Notes under the pieces: generated by a model | What the model was told of the DNA's origin: nothing | Database searches by the model: none | Seen by the model: only the letters and a program-made list of their open reading frames with translations | Shown: in pieces, positions 1 to 6,616 of the stretch | How the letters are laid out: every line of letters begins with the position of its first letter | How positions within the stretch are numbered: position 1 is the first letter of the stretch | DNA from: JBBQIY01 sp964553035 | Lineage (GTDB): Bacteria > Verrucomicrobiota > Kiritimatiellia > RFP12 > UBA3636 | Length of the DNA: 11,340 nucleotides | Direction of reading: 5' to 3' | Assembly: GCA_964553035.1 (NCBI GenBank) | Contig: CAZKJH010000122.1 | Span: 1-11,340 of the forward strand | Made by a program: the position numbers and the translations under genes

Positions 1-113
1 ACCTGGAAGAACGCGACGAGGAAGCTCTGCGCCTGCGACTTCTCGTCGTAGGCCATGCGCCAGTCCTTGGCGAATTGCGTTGCATCGCGTCGTATGTCGT
101 CCCAGCTTTTCAT
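1..113 (-). CDS. Class I SAM-dependent DNA methyltransferase, N-terminal fragment (cut by window edge)
   Basis: Only the first 37 codons are present, from the ATG at 113-111 to the window edge. The translation begins MKSWDDIRRDATQFAKDW and continues with an acidic segment and a SQAQSF...FFQ stretch. From memory this matches the start of large class I SAM-dependent DNA methyltransferases of the type II/IIG restriction-modification kind, which typically open with an 'SWxEIRxRAxxFxKxW...EKxExQxF...FF' helix pair. The catalytic NPPY motif would lie outside the window, so function rests on this N-terminal resemblance alone. The start lies 48 bases after the stop of the preceding secreted-protein gene on the same strand, so it could be co-transcribed, but I see no Shine-Dalgarno sequence before the ATG. 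It may mark the edge of a restriction-modification locus next to the secreted cassette. Confidence 0.62.
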   Translation of the reverse strand, partial: MKSWDDIRRDATQFAKDWRMAYDEKSQAQSFLVAFFQ

Positions 114-161
114 GAAAGTAAACGAAGCGTAGCAGGTTCGCAAGGGCTTGGTCAAATTATG

Positions 162-920
162 TTACGGCTCCGGCACGGTATTCGTCGCGGGCCAGTCGAA
201 ACGCTTCTTGAGCTGGAACAGCGCACTGCCACGGTACTTCGCCGGATATTGCGGACTGTTCAGGACATGCACGAGGAAGTCCTCATCCTCACCACCCAGC
301 AAATTCAGCATCTCCATGAATGCATCACCCTTGAACATGAAAAGCTCGCTTTCCCATCCGACCTCCAGCGGCGGAATTAGTGCTTCGCTGTACTGGTTCA
401 GATCCGGCGAGACGCAGAGCGAATGCACGACGTTAGAGATGAAGCTGATCGTCGGCGGCGAACTCGTCGTGACGTTGATCCACGTGCCGGGAAACTGGTA
501 GGGTGGATTCGGAGTCTGTCCGGCTGCTCCTGCCTGCAACCGCTTTTCCCGCCATTCCCAAGCGGATCCGTTGACTGTACGAAAAACAGTATTGGACGGA
601 AGCGGATTCCACCCCTGCCGGATTCCGAAGAAAACGACCGTGTCGTTGGCTTTGACGTCTTGAACGAACAGCTCCCCGTCCAGCCAGTCCAGGGGCGTCA
701 GCACAATGCTGTTCGTGCCGGGATCGCCAAACCAATAGACGATATCGTCAATCCGGGTGAAGTGCTCTCCGTTAAAACCTCCATATTTCCCGATCCCGGC
801 GACATCCGATTCACCGACAGTATCTACAAACGGTGAATTGCCTGCCGTTTCTCCCAGACTCGGGAATGCCTGGGTAGCGAGAAACGCGATGGAGATGGCA
901 TGGCCAACGATGTTCTTCAT
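162..920 (-). CDS. Secreted protein of unknown function, copy 1 of a tandem paralogue pair (252 aa)
   Basis: I do not recognise the family. The protein starts with a probable Sec signal peptide: MKN, then a hydrophobic stretch (about residues 4-20) with cleavage likely around 20-26. It is otherwise soluble. It aligns without gaps over all 252 residues with the neighbouring paralogue (1949-1191), with 48 differences counted by eye, about 81% identity. Invariant blocks include DDIVYWFGDPGTNS, RQGWNPLPSNTVF, WEWREKRLQAGAAGQ, FPGTWINVTTSS, LNQYSEALIPPLEVGWESEL and GSALFQLKKRFDWPATNTVP. One cysteine (SLCV) is shared by both copies. The ATG at 920-918 is preceded by an AAAGGAAA ribosome binding site (928-935) inside the end of the duplicated protease tail. 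Intact coding after 19% divergence suggests the protein is still selected. It ends in VPEP, but no membrane helix or basic tail follows, so it is not a PEP-CTERM protein. Confidence 0.8.
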   Translation of the reverse strand: MKNIVGHAISIAFLATQAFPSLGETAGNSPFVDTVGESDVAGIGKYGGFNGEHFTRIDDIVYWFGDPGTNSIVLTPLDWLDGELFVQDVKANDTVVFFGIRQGWNPLPSNTVFRTVNGSAWEWREKRLQAGAAGQTPNPPYQFPGTWINVTTSSPPTISFISNVVHSLCVSPDLNQYSEALIPPLEVGWESELFMFKGDAFMEMLNLLGGEDEDFLVHVLNSPQYPAKYRGSALFQLKKRFDWPATNTVPEP

Positions 921-923
921 TTA

Positions 924-1191
924 CTAGTTTCCTTTCGGCAGTATGAACTGCAGGTATTGGGCGTTAAGCGGTTTCCAGATGCGCATCCGGTTCGGATGGC
1001 TCCCGAGATGGTAGACGCTGGGGGTATATCCTCCCGCGTTCATCATCCATCCGTTGATGACTGTATTCCGATTGTGTTTGCTGTTTCGGAGTTCCTCCCA
1101 GATAGCCCTCGCTCACGAGTCCGAGCAGGTGTCCGGCTTCGTGGGCGGCCGTCGAAGCCACGGCATGCGCTAGGTTGTCGGGCATGTCCAT
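924..1191 (-). pseudogene. Truncated, frameshifted C-terminal remnant of the metalloprotease
   Basis: This is a duplicated piece of the 3' end of the protease gene. Reading from 1184, the first part gives PDNLAHAVAST then HEAGHLLGLVSEGYLGG, matching the parent with the HExxH zinc motif intact. After GGT a net 4-base insertion shifts the frame. In the shifted frame the parental tail resumes as SKHNRNTVINGWMMNAGGYTP and ends FILPKGN with a TAG at 926-924. Unshifted, the frame ends at the TAA at 966-964. An ATG at 1191-1189 shares its A with the TGA of the upstream gene (TGATG), so translational coupling could yield a 75-residue peptide carrying HEAGH. It lacks the rest of the catalytic domain and cannot be a protease. 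Its 3' end supplies the ribosome binding site of the next gene, a plausible reason for its retention. Confidence 0.85.
928..935 (-). promoter_or_regulatory. Ribosome binding site of copy 1 secreted gene, inside the protease remnant
   Basis: On the minus strand the sequence reads AAAGGAAACTAGTAAATG, placing a purine-rich AAAGGAAA about 7 bases before the ATG at 920. It lies within the last codons of the duplicated protease tail and corresponds position for position to the AAAAGGAG of the other copy, with one substitution that weakens the match to the 16S tail. Confidence 0.6.
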
Positions 1192-1949
1192 CAAGGGACG
1201 GGCACCGTGTTCGTCGCAGGCCAATCGAAACGCTTTTTGAGTTGAAATAGGGCACTACCACGGATACGTTCTGGGTACAGCGAGCTATTCAAGATATGCA
1301 CAAGAAAATCCTCGCTTTCTCCCCACTCGAGCTTCAGCATTTCCATGTGCGCATCTTTCTTGAACAAGGAGAGTTCACTTTCCCATCCGACCTCCAGCGG
1401 CGGAATCAGTGCTTCACTGTACTGGTTCAAGTTCGTCGAAACGCAGAGCGAATGCACCACGTTCGAAATGAAGCTGACAGTCGCCAGGGAACTCGTCGTG
1501 ACGTTGATCCACGTGCCGGGAAACTGGGAGGGAGGATCCGGGATCTGTCCGGCTGCCCCCGCCTGCAACCGCTTTTCGCGCCATTCCCAAGCTGATGCCG
1601 GTTTTCCCCGGAAAACGGTATTGGACGGAAGCGGATTCCATCCCTGTCGTCTGCCGAAAAAGATGACGGTGTCGTTGGTCTTGACATACTGTTCAAAGAG
1701 TTCCCCATCCTGCCAATCGAACGATGTCAGCACGATGCTGTTCGTGCCGGGATCGCCGAACCAGTAGACAATGTCGTCGATGCGGGTGAAGTACTCTCCG
1801 TTGGATCCTCCAAATTTCCCGATCCCGGCAACATCCGACCTACCGACAGTCCCAACAAACGGCGGTTCTCCGCTCGTCTCCCCCGAGCACTGAAACGCTT
1901 GGATGGCTAGAAACGCTATGGCGATGGCATGTCCGACGATGTTCTTCAT
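1191..1949 (-). CDS. Secreted protein of unknown function, copy 2 of a tandem paralogue pair (252 aa)
   Basis: Family not recognised. It is a full-length, gap-free paralogue of the protein at 920-162, about 81% identical, with the same N-terminal MKNIVGHAI signal peptide and the same invariant tryptophan- and proline-rich blocks. Its signal peptide ends ...QAFQCSGETS; the cysteine is not in a credible lipobox, so I read it as a secreted protein rather than a lipoprotein. The ATG (1949-1947) directly abuts the protease stop codon (TAA at 1952-1950), and an AAAAGGAG ribosome binding site inside the last protease codons drives initiation. This abutting arrangement implies co-translation with the metalloprotease and suggests a paired role as partner, substrate, inhibitor or chaperone; which one cannot be told from sequence. 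This copy is probably the ancestral one, because it is continuous with the intact protease. Confidence 0.82.
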   Translation of the reverse strand: MKNIVGHAIAIAFLAIQAFQCSGETSGEPPFVGTVGRSDVAGIGKFGGSNGEYFTRIDDIVYWFGDPGTNSIVLTSFDWQDGELFEQYVKTNDTVIFFGRRQGWNPLPSNTVFRGKPASAWEWREKRLQAGAAGQIPDPPSQFPGTWINVTTSSLATVSFISNVVHSLCVSTNLNQYSEALIPPLEVGWESELSLFKKDAHMEMLKLEWGESEDFLVHILNSSLYPERIRGSALFQLKKRFDWPATNTVPVP

Positions 1950-4487
1950 TTACAGGTCTCCTTTTGGCAATATGAATTGCAGGTACTGGGCGTTGAGCGG
2001 CTTCCAGATGCGCATCCGGTTCGAATGGCTACCGAGATGGTAGACGCTGGGGGTGTATCCGCCCGCGTTCATCATCCATCCGTTGATGACAGTATTCCAA
2101 TTATGCTTCTTCGCAGTCCCTCCGAGGTATCCCTTGTTCACGAGTCCGAGCAGGTGTCCGGTCTCGTGGGCGACCGTGGAAGCCACGGCGTGCGCCAGGT
2201 TGTCGGGCAAAAACGGAAATAAAGAAGGCACCTCGCAGGCTGCGGCCTCGGTGGACGACATCGGCCCGTTTTCATAATAGTATTTTTCCTCCGAGGAATC
2301 CATTCGCACGATGTTCATGTTGACGTATGCCGTTCCGAAAGGCACCGCGCTGGGGAACACGACAGGACGGGTAATCGCCCGTCCGAGCGGTGCATCGTCG
2401 GAATGGTCGCACTGCACGTGGACGGTCTTGTAACTGCCAGCCACGCCGCCGGAGGTGAAACGGACGTTGACGTTCCCGTGATAGAGAAACTGGGCGAGCG
2501 CCGCAATCTGCGCGAGCACTTCGGCCTTGGTCCTGTCGGTACATCCGGCGTAGAGCACGATGTTGCTCTCGCACCCGACGGCATCGGGATCTCCAAGAAG
2601 ATGCGGGTAGAACGTGCCAGGATAGAGGATCTCCTTCTTGAATTCCTCGTAAGCCTCGTCGGTCATCTCAATCTTCACCACCTGTGGGACATAGACGGTT
2701 TCACTGCATTCGTTGATTACCTCGGATTTTCCCGAATTCCACAGGCGCACAGAAACCGTGTAGTACGGGGGCGGTACAGGTTCGCCGGAGATGACTTGGA
2801 GCAGTGCACGACGGAAGGAGCCCGTTCCGAGTGTAAACACATCAGGTGCATCGGCGGATGCCGCACCTTCGGTCGCAATGCCATCCCACGCGAAGGAAAG
2901 CTTTTCTCCGCCGAGTTCCGACGTATCGAGGTAACGATCCAGAGTCGGTGTTGCCCCGTCCAGATCCACGTAGGCCACATGTTGCATTTCCCCGATGGTC
3001 TCGCGCTCAACCTCGATCTCCAGCCAACCGAGAGGAGGGATGTGCTCGCAGCCGGGCACATCCACCGAAATCCAGTTGGTCTCGAAAAGATGCGGTGAGA
3101 AGTTGTCGGTAGAGAGGCGAGCAGAAAACTCTTGTTGATAGCATTTCTCCACGCTCGTCGTGACTTCGATGCAGGTTTCACTATCGAGCTCCGCCGTTGT
3201 CACGACGGTGATCTTCTCGGTCGAAAACACAGGGAGTTGCTCGACCGTCAGATCTGACTCCAGCCCAGAATCCGGATACATCGTTCCGTACTCAGAATGC
3301 CAGTTGTAGGTGCATGCTCCCATCCCGACTTGATTCGTCACGATGAACGGGCCGACGTTGTCGCCTATACCATGATACTTATCGTCGCAATAGACCTCGA
3401 AACTCCCTGCCTTAATTTCTATGTTCAGGCCGATTGCCCCCGCATCCGTTAATGAGAGAGTCTGGAATCCGCTGGCTGCCAACGGATTCGAAAAACGTAC
3501 GATCATGCTTTCTAAATTGACGATCTTGTGCGCGATCCCGCCAGAAGATGAAACCAGCGCATTGCCGACGTTGGACTGTCCCGTTCTCGGAATGAAGGAG
3601 AGGCGCATGCGGCTCTTCCAAAGTTCCCCGGGTGGTGGGTCTGTAGCGTAGGGTGCGGGCAGAAGCTTCAATTCGGTGTCCACGCCAAATGGCAGACGGA
3701 GCTTGACGGAAGTGCCGACGGTGGGCAGGATGAGTAAGCTGCCCCATTCACCCTCACTCTCCCACGTGAGTTCCGCACTGCGCGTGGTATACACATCAAC
3801 CAAGACATCAAAATTATCATCCGATGCCGCAGGAAGGGAGAACGCTTCATAACTGTCGTCGAAACCGTCATGATCAGCATCTTGAAAGCTAGAGTAATAC
3901 CCAGCCTGCTCCCAGATGTCGGGCAAGCCATTGTGGTTCAAATCCGGTTCGTCAGGTGTAAAATCCTCGCTGACAACTGGGTTCATGCCGTTAGCGACTT
4001 CGAAAGCGTCACTGAAGCTATCCCCATCTGTATCCGCCGTACGCGGATCGGTCTGGTTCTGAAATTCCTCCAGATCGGTTAGGCCATCGTCGTCGCGGTC
4101 GATATCGCTGTCGGCTACAGCGCGGTTGCCATGCGTCCACTTCTCCCAGAGATCGGGAATGCCGTCACCGTCGGCGTCAGTCGAGTCGTCATTCCACCAA
4201 GAGGGTAAGGGTAAAGTCTCAAGGGCGACGGATGCAGTTCCCGATAAAACAACATCTTCCGAATTTTGAATGAATGGTGCTAATGCCTGCGAGACTGCTT
4301 GATTGGTGGTTGCACCATCTTTGGTATACGACACGTCGGCAAAAAAACAGAAACAGAGCACGGTGCAGATCATCCCGAAAACCGACATTCTCCGTAATGT
4401 CGTGAGGAAACTACGGATGGCTGGAATCTTCAGGAGGAAGATTAAGCTGACCAGTGCCCATACGAAGATGACCCAAATCCCTGTCAT
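1950..4487 (-). CDS. Exported calcium-binding zinc-metalloprotease-like protein (845 aa)
   Basis: A large exported protein. Hydrophobic stretches lie at residues 3-20 and 36-52; the second, after M34, looks like a signal peptide, so the mature start is uncertain. Residues 104-211 hold five EF-hand/thrombospondin-3-like loops (DADGDGIPD, DIDRDDDGLTD, DTDGDSFSD, DLNHNGLPD, DADHDGFDD), probably calcium-binding. A long middle region without recognised domains (about 225-690) contains many cysteines. The C-terminus has HETGHLLGL at 774-782, a zincin HExxHxxG motif with E775 as catalytic base, followed by WMMN (804-807), which could be a metzincin Met-turn. The usual third ligand 10 residues after the first His is Asn (N784); H795, H817 or H821 are alternatives. 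The ATG at 4487 follows GATGAGG at a good distance, and the stop abuts the next gene. I am fairly sure of the zincin-like fold and less sure of activity. Confidence 0.78.
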   Translation of the reverse strand: MTGIWVIFVWALVSLIFLLKIPAIRSFLTTLRRMSVFGMICTVLCFCFFADVSYTKDGATTNQAVSQALAPFIQNSEDVVLSGTASVALETLPLPSWWNDDSTDADGDGIPDLWEKWTHGNRAVADSDIDRDDDGLTDLEEFQNQTDPRTADTDGDSFSDAFEVANGMNPVVSEDFTPDEPDLNHNGLPDIWEQAGYYSSFQDADHDGFDDSYEAFSLPAASDDNFDVLVDVYTTRSAELTWESEGEWGSLLILPTVGTSVKLRLPFGVDTELKLLPAPYATDPPPGELWKSRMRLSFIPRTGQSNVGNALVSSSGGIAHKIVNLESMIVRFSNPLAASGFQTLSLTDAGAIGLNIEIKAGSFEVYCDDKYHGIGDNVGPFIVTNQVGMGACTYNWHSEYGTMYPDSGLESDLTVEQLPVFSTEKITVVTTAELDSETCIEVTTSVEKCYQQEFSARLSTDNFSPHLFETNWISVDVPGCEHIPPLGWLEIEVERETIGEMQHVAYVDLDGATPTLDRYLDTSELGGEKLSFAWDGIATEGAASADAPDVFTLGTGSFRRALLQVISGEPVPPPYYTVSVRLWNSGKSEVINECSETVYVPQVVKIEMTDEAYEEFKKEILYPGTFYPHLLGDPDAVGCESNIVLYAGCTDRTKAEVLAQIAALAQFLYHGNVNVRFTSGGVAGSYKTVHVQCDHSDDAPLGRAITRPVVFPSAVPFGTAYVNMNIVRMDSSEEKYYYENGPMSSTEAAACEVPSLFPFLPDNLAHAVASTVAHETGHLLGLVNKGYLGGTAKKHNWNTVINGWMMNAGGYTPSVYHLGSHSNRMRIWKPLNAQYLQFILPKGDL
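1958..1965 (-). promoter_or_regulatory. Ribosome binding site of copy 2 secreted gene, inside the protease 3' end
   Basis: On the minus strand AAAAGGAG lies 8 bases before the ATG at 1949 and within the last codons of the protease (PKGDL-stop). Start and stop codons abut (TAAATG), a layout expected for translational coupling. Confidence 0.7.
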
Positions 4488-4490
4488 GGG

Positions 4491-5249
4491 TTACCTCATC
4501 AGAAAGACGGAGTTAAAGAGGCCAGAGGTGTCGATGCCCATTGCGGTTAGTGTGGAGACAATGCCACCATCCGATTCGGTGGGCACGGTCATGCCATGCT
4601 TGAGCGCGAGATACCGCCGGAGGGCATTGAGCTGCTCCTCGGTTGGTGTTTTGGCAAGCAGAATCAACTCGGCGATGCCGCCGCTCCAGCTCTGAATCCA
4701 TGCCGCAGTCGCCGGAGCCCCACCAATGTAGATTTCGTTCAATGGCGTGGGAGAATCGAAAGCCGCTTCAATGAGCTGAAGTGCGGTTCCTGTAGAGAAA
4801 CGGTTTGTCGCTGTGGCATTCATGGACAGTGCCACGGCGTTGGTGAGCTGGCTTTCGGAGAAGAAGGCCTCGGGGGTATTGAATGGATCGGGAATAAACC
4901 GTATTGAGCACGGCGCATCGATCAGCGTGGCATGGTCACTAGCCTCTATGCACTTAACGACAGCAAAAGCGTAGGAAACGCTGTTCGTGGCAGAGTCCGG
5001 GAAACCGAGGGGAGACGAAACCCCGTTGTCGAAAAAGACTGTGTCACCTTGTTTGACGGCGAAACTCCAGCCGTTCGTGGCAGCGTGGACGGAAGTCATG
5101 GCGTTACTAGCCCACCCTGCGTTCCAAATGGCCGTGTTCGCTGTTGCGACAAAGCCGTCGGCGGTGAACTGGAGAGCTTTTCCGCAGGCTGGATTCTGGA
5201 TTGTACCCAGAACAACGACAACAGTCAGTACTTGAAATACGTTTCGCAT
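4491..5249 (-). CDS. Secreted LamG/concanavalin-like domain protein (252 aa)
   Basis: A secreted protein starting MRNVFQVLTVVVVLGT, a typical Sec signal peptide with cleavage likely near residues 20-24. The C-terminal part carries GGIAELILLAKTPTEEQLNALRRYLALKHGM, the element that closes many LamG/concanavalin-like domains in Planctomycetes-Verrucomicrobia proteins (a beta strand, then a helix ending 'YLAxKxG'), so a carbohydrate- or surface-binding beta-sandwich is likely. A TNGWSFAVKQGDTVFF segment lies before it. I chose the ATG at 5249 because it gives the cleaner signal peptide and follows a G-rich stretch; an in-frame TTG at 5270 would add seven residues (MKVGANV). The stop (TAA at 4493-4491) is 3 bases from the next ATG, whose ribosome binding site GATGAGG sits in the last codons here. 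It is the first gene of the secreted cassette. Confidence 0.7.
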   Translation of the reverse strand: MRNVFQVLTVVVVLGTIQNPACGKALQFTADGFVATANTAIWNAGWASNAMTSVHAATNGWSFAVKQGDTVFFDNGVSSPLGFPDSATNSVSYAFAVVKCIEASDHATLIDAPCSIRFIPDPFNTPEAFFSESQLTNAVALSMNATATNRFSTGTALQLIEAAFDSPTPLNEIYIGGAPATAAWIQSWSGGIAELILLAKTPTEEQLNALRRYLALKHGMTVPTESDGGIVSTLTAMGIDTSGLFNSVFLMR

Positions 5250-5294
5250 CACATTTGCCCCCACTTTCAACTATGCAGTTAAACACATGTTATT

Positions 5295-5324
5295 AATATG
5301 GCATACTTAAGCGAAATTAGGCAA
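5295..5324 (-). promoter_or_regulatory. Candidate promoter of the secreted cassette
   Basis: On the minus strand TTGCCT (5324-5319) and CATATT (5300-5295) are separated by 18 bases and match the sigma-70 boxes at four of six positions each. Transcription would start about 40 bases before the ATG at 5249. The 204-base gap 5250-5453 is AT-rich here and holds no gene. I found no convincing terminator in it for the upstream ndk gene. Confidence 0.3.
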
Positions 5325-5453
5325 GTAAAAATGTACTTTTGACCGCGTTATTCGGCTTCGTGCGCGCCATTGGTTGCTCTTGGAATGAGCTGATGAGCGG
5401 GGCGTCTGTAGAATGATGGTGGGAGTTTCCTCTATCCGCCTTGAACTTTGGTT

Positions 5454-6596
5454 TTATTCATAGCAGTATTTTTGTATGTAAGGGGACATATTGTCAAAAA
5501 AAATGTCGAGGATTTTCATTTCACGCTCAGCATTTTCTGGAGAATCAGAGGCGTGGGCGGCGTTCACCATGATGTTGGTTCCGAACTCTCTTCGGACGGA
5601 TCCTGCACGAGCTTTCGTGGGATCGGTAGCACCGAGGATGTCACGGATTTTCGAGACGGCGTCAACGCCTTCATAAACTAGTGCTAGACTATCTGCTCCA
5701 CAACGGAGATCCTTTTCGCTTCCAGAAACTGTGGAAGGACGGTATCCGGTCATGAATTCAACAATATCTTCAAATTGTTTTTTTGCAAATTTTGCTGCAA
5801 TCTCGCAGCAGAAGGCCTTAGATTCGTCCGCAGTAATACCCAGTCCGAGTTCCTTTGAAACGATACTGGCAATTCGTTCGGCTCCAAAAAGCGGGAATTT
5901 TTCTTCGAGCGTTTGGAGCACGGGTCCATAGAATTCTTCTGCTTGGGCAACCGTCATGGCAAATTTTTTCGCAGCCACAATCCGAAGGCCTGCGGACGAG
6001 AGCACGTCGATGATGTTTCCTGCGCGGAGTGAAGGGCGCTGAAAGTTATCAGGCTTGAGCATGACCAGCGTCTTCTCGCGTCCATGCGTATTAACGAGGC
6101 CCGAATCCTTTTCGATATGCTTTCCGATTAGAATCAGCGTCCGGTTGACGAACTCCTTTGTTGGGCCTACCAGCACTGCAGGTTCAAAATACGTAACTTT
6201 CCCCTCTTCGTTGGTAATATAGTCTCCGTAGGTTTCACGAATCGTCTGGCCACAGCCCCAACGTAAGGTCACGCTTCCCGTGACCTCCCAAATCTTTTTG
6301 ATGGCGTCCTCGCCCTCGAAAAGAAGACACATGCAACGGTGCGGTCTTCCTGTAGGCTTGTTAGGCGTGTATTCTTTGAGAACATAATCTGCAATTAAGT
6401 TATCAATTTCGGGAATAGCATCAGAACGGTTTCGAACTTCCGCCGCATAGCCCTCTGCCAGTTCTCGACTCGGCCCGAACATTCTCGCGGCAACAAGACG
6501 CAAATCCGTTCGCCCCAGATATCGACCGATAATACCGCCGAGACGCGACTTTCGAATCGTATAGGGATTGATCAGGACGTAAGCAAGTTCTTTCAT
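5454..6596 (-). CDS. ndk: Tandem-domain nucleoside diphosphate kinase, N-terminal domain degenerate (380 aa)
   Basis: Transfers the gamma phosphate from ATP to NDPs through a phospho-histidine. Ordinary bacterial NDK has about 140 residues; this protein has two NDK-like halves. The C-terminal half (about 174-372) has TLVMLKPD (177-183) with the ATP-binding lysine K181, GATDPTKARAGSVRREFG, and NAAHASDSPENAERE with active-site H348, close to the family NxxHGSDS...E signature but with Ala for Gly. The N-terminal half (about 1-160) keeps the fold landmarks (AYVLINPYTI, GQTIRETYGDY), but the active-site region reads EPAVLVGPTKE, so the histidine is replaced by about V141. It is probably structural or regulatory. 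The ATG at 6596 follows TTTGGAG at 6 bases. The gene begins 20 bases after the cstA stop, suggesting co-transcription. Confidence 0.85.
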   Translation of the reverse strand: MKELAYVLINPYTIRKSRLGGIIGRYLGRTDLRLVAARMFGPSRELAEGYAAEVRNRSDAIPEIDNLIADYVLKEYTPNKPTGRPHRCMCLLFEGEDAIKKIWEVTGSVTLRWGCGQTIRETYGDYITNEEGKVTYFEPAVLVGPTKEFVNRTLILIGKHIEKDSGLVNTHGREKTLVMLKPDNFQRPSLRAGNIIDVLSSAGLRIVAAKKFAMTVAQAEEFYGPVLQTLEEKFPLFGAERIASIVSKELGLGITADESKAFCCEIAAKFAKKQFEDIVEFMTGYRPSTVSGSEKDLRCGADSLALVYEGVDAVSKIRDILGATDPTKARAGSVRREFGTNIMVNAAHASDSPENAEREMKILDIFFDNMSPYIQKYCYE

Positions 6597-6616
6597 AATT
6601 TACTCCAAAATACGAA

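Larger units (their letters stand above)
162..1184 (-). repeat. Tandem duplication unit, copy 1
   Basis: This roughly 1,023-base segment matches 1191-2209 from end to end. It contains the full 252-codon secreted gene and, upstream of it, the last part of the metalloprotease gene. The high-coordinate boundary lies at the shared TTGTCGGGCA (1175-1184 here, 2200-2209 in the other copy). The low-coordinate boundary coincides with the stop codon of the secreted gene. The two units are head to tail and separated by only about 6 bases. A net 4-base insertion here, between about 1059 and 1125, accounts for the length difference. Because copy 2 is continuous with the intact protease gene, copy 1 is best read as the derived copy. 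Confidence 0.9.
1191..2209 (-). repeat. Tandem duplication unit, copy 2 (parental)
   Basis: This unit of about 1,019 bases covers the secreted gene at 1949-1191 and the last 86 codons or so of the metalloprotease gene. It is the probable source of the copy at 162-1184. Similarity stops at TTGTCGGGCA (2200-2209): beyond it this copy continues into the body of the protease gene, whereas copy 1 runs into the secreted gene of this unit. Confidence 0.9.

Noticed and set aside
126..155. TTGACC and TACGCT as a promoter for the DNA methyltransferase
   Set aside because: The -10 box matches only three of six bases and would leave almost no leader before the ATG at 113.
162..176. C-terminal VPEP in the copy 1 secreted protein, like the start of a PEP-CTERM sorting signal
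   Set aside because: The chain ends there: no transmembrane helix or arginine-rich tail follows, and the paralogue ends VPVP.
1863..1949. Cysteine after the signal region of the copy 2 secreted protein as a lipoprotein site
   Set aside because: AFQC does not fit the lipobox, and the paralogue has no cysteine at this position.
2403..3098. 231-codon open frame on the plus strand
   Set aside because: It lies wholly antisense to the metalloprotease gene and shows no recognisable family features, domain motif or plausible export signal; a shadow frame.
4303..4695. 130-codon open frame on the plus strand spanning the protease/LamG junction
   Set aside because: It is antisense to two well-supported genes and crosses their boundary; no family resemblance.
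5390..5397. CTGATGAG, the core motif of hammerhead ribozymes, in the gap after ndk
   Set aside because: No GAAA at the required distance and no pairing for stems I-III; an 8-base match is expected by chance.
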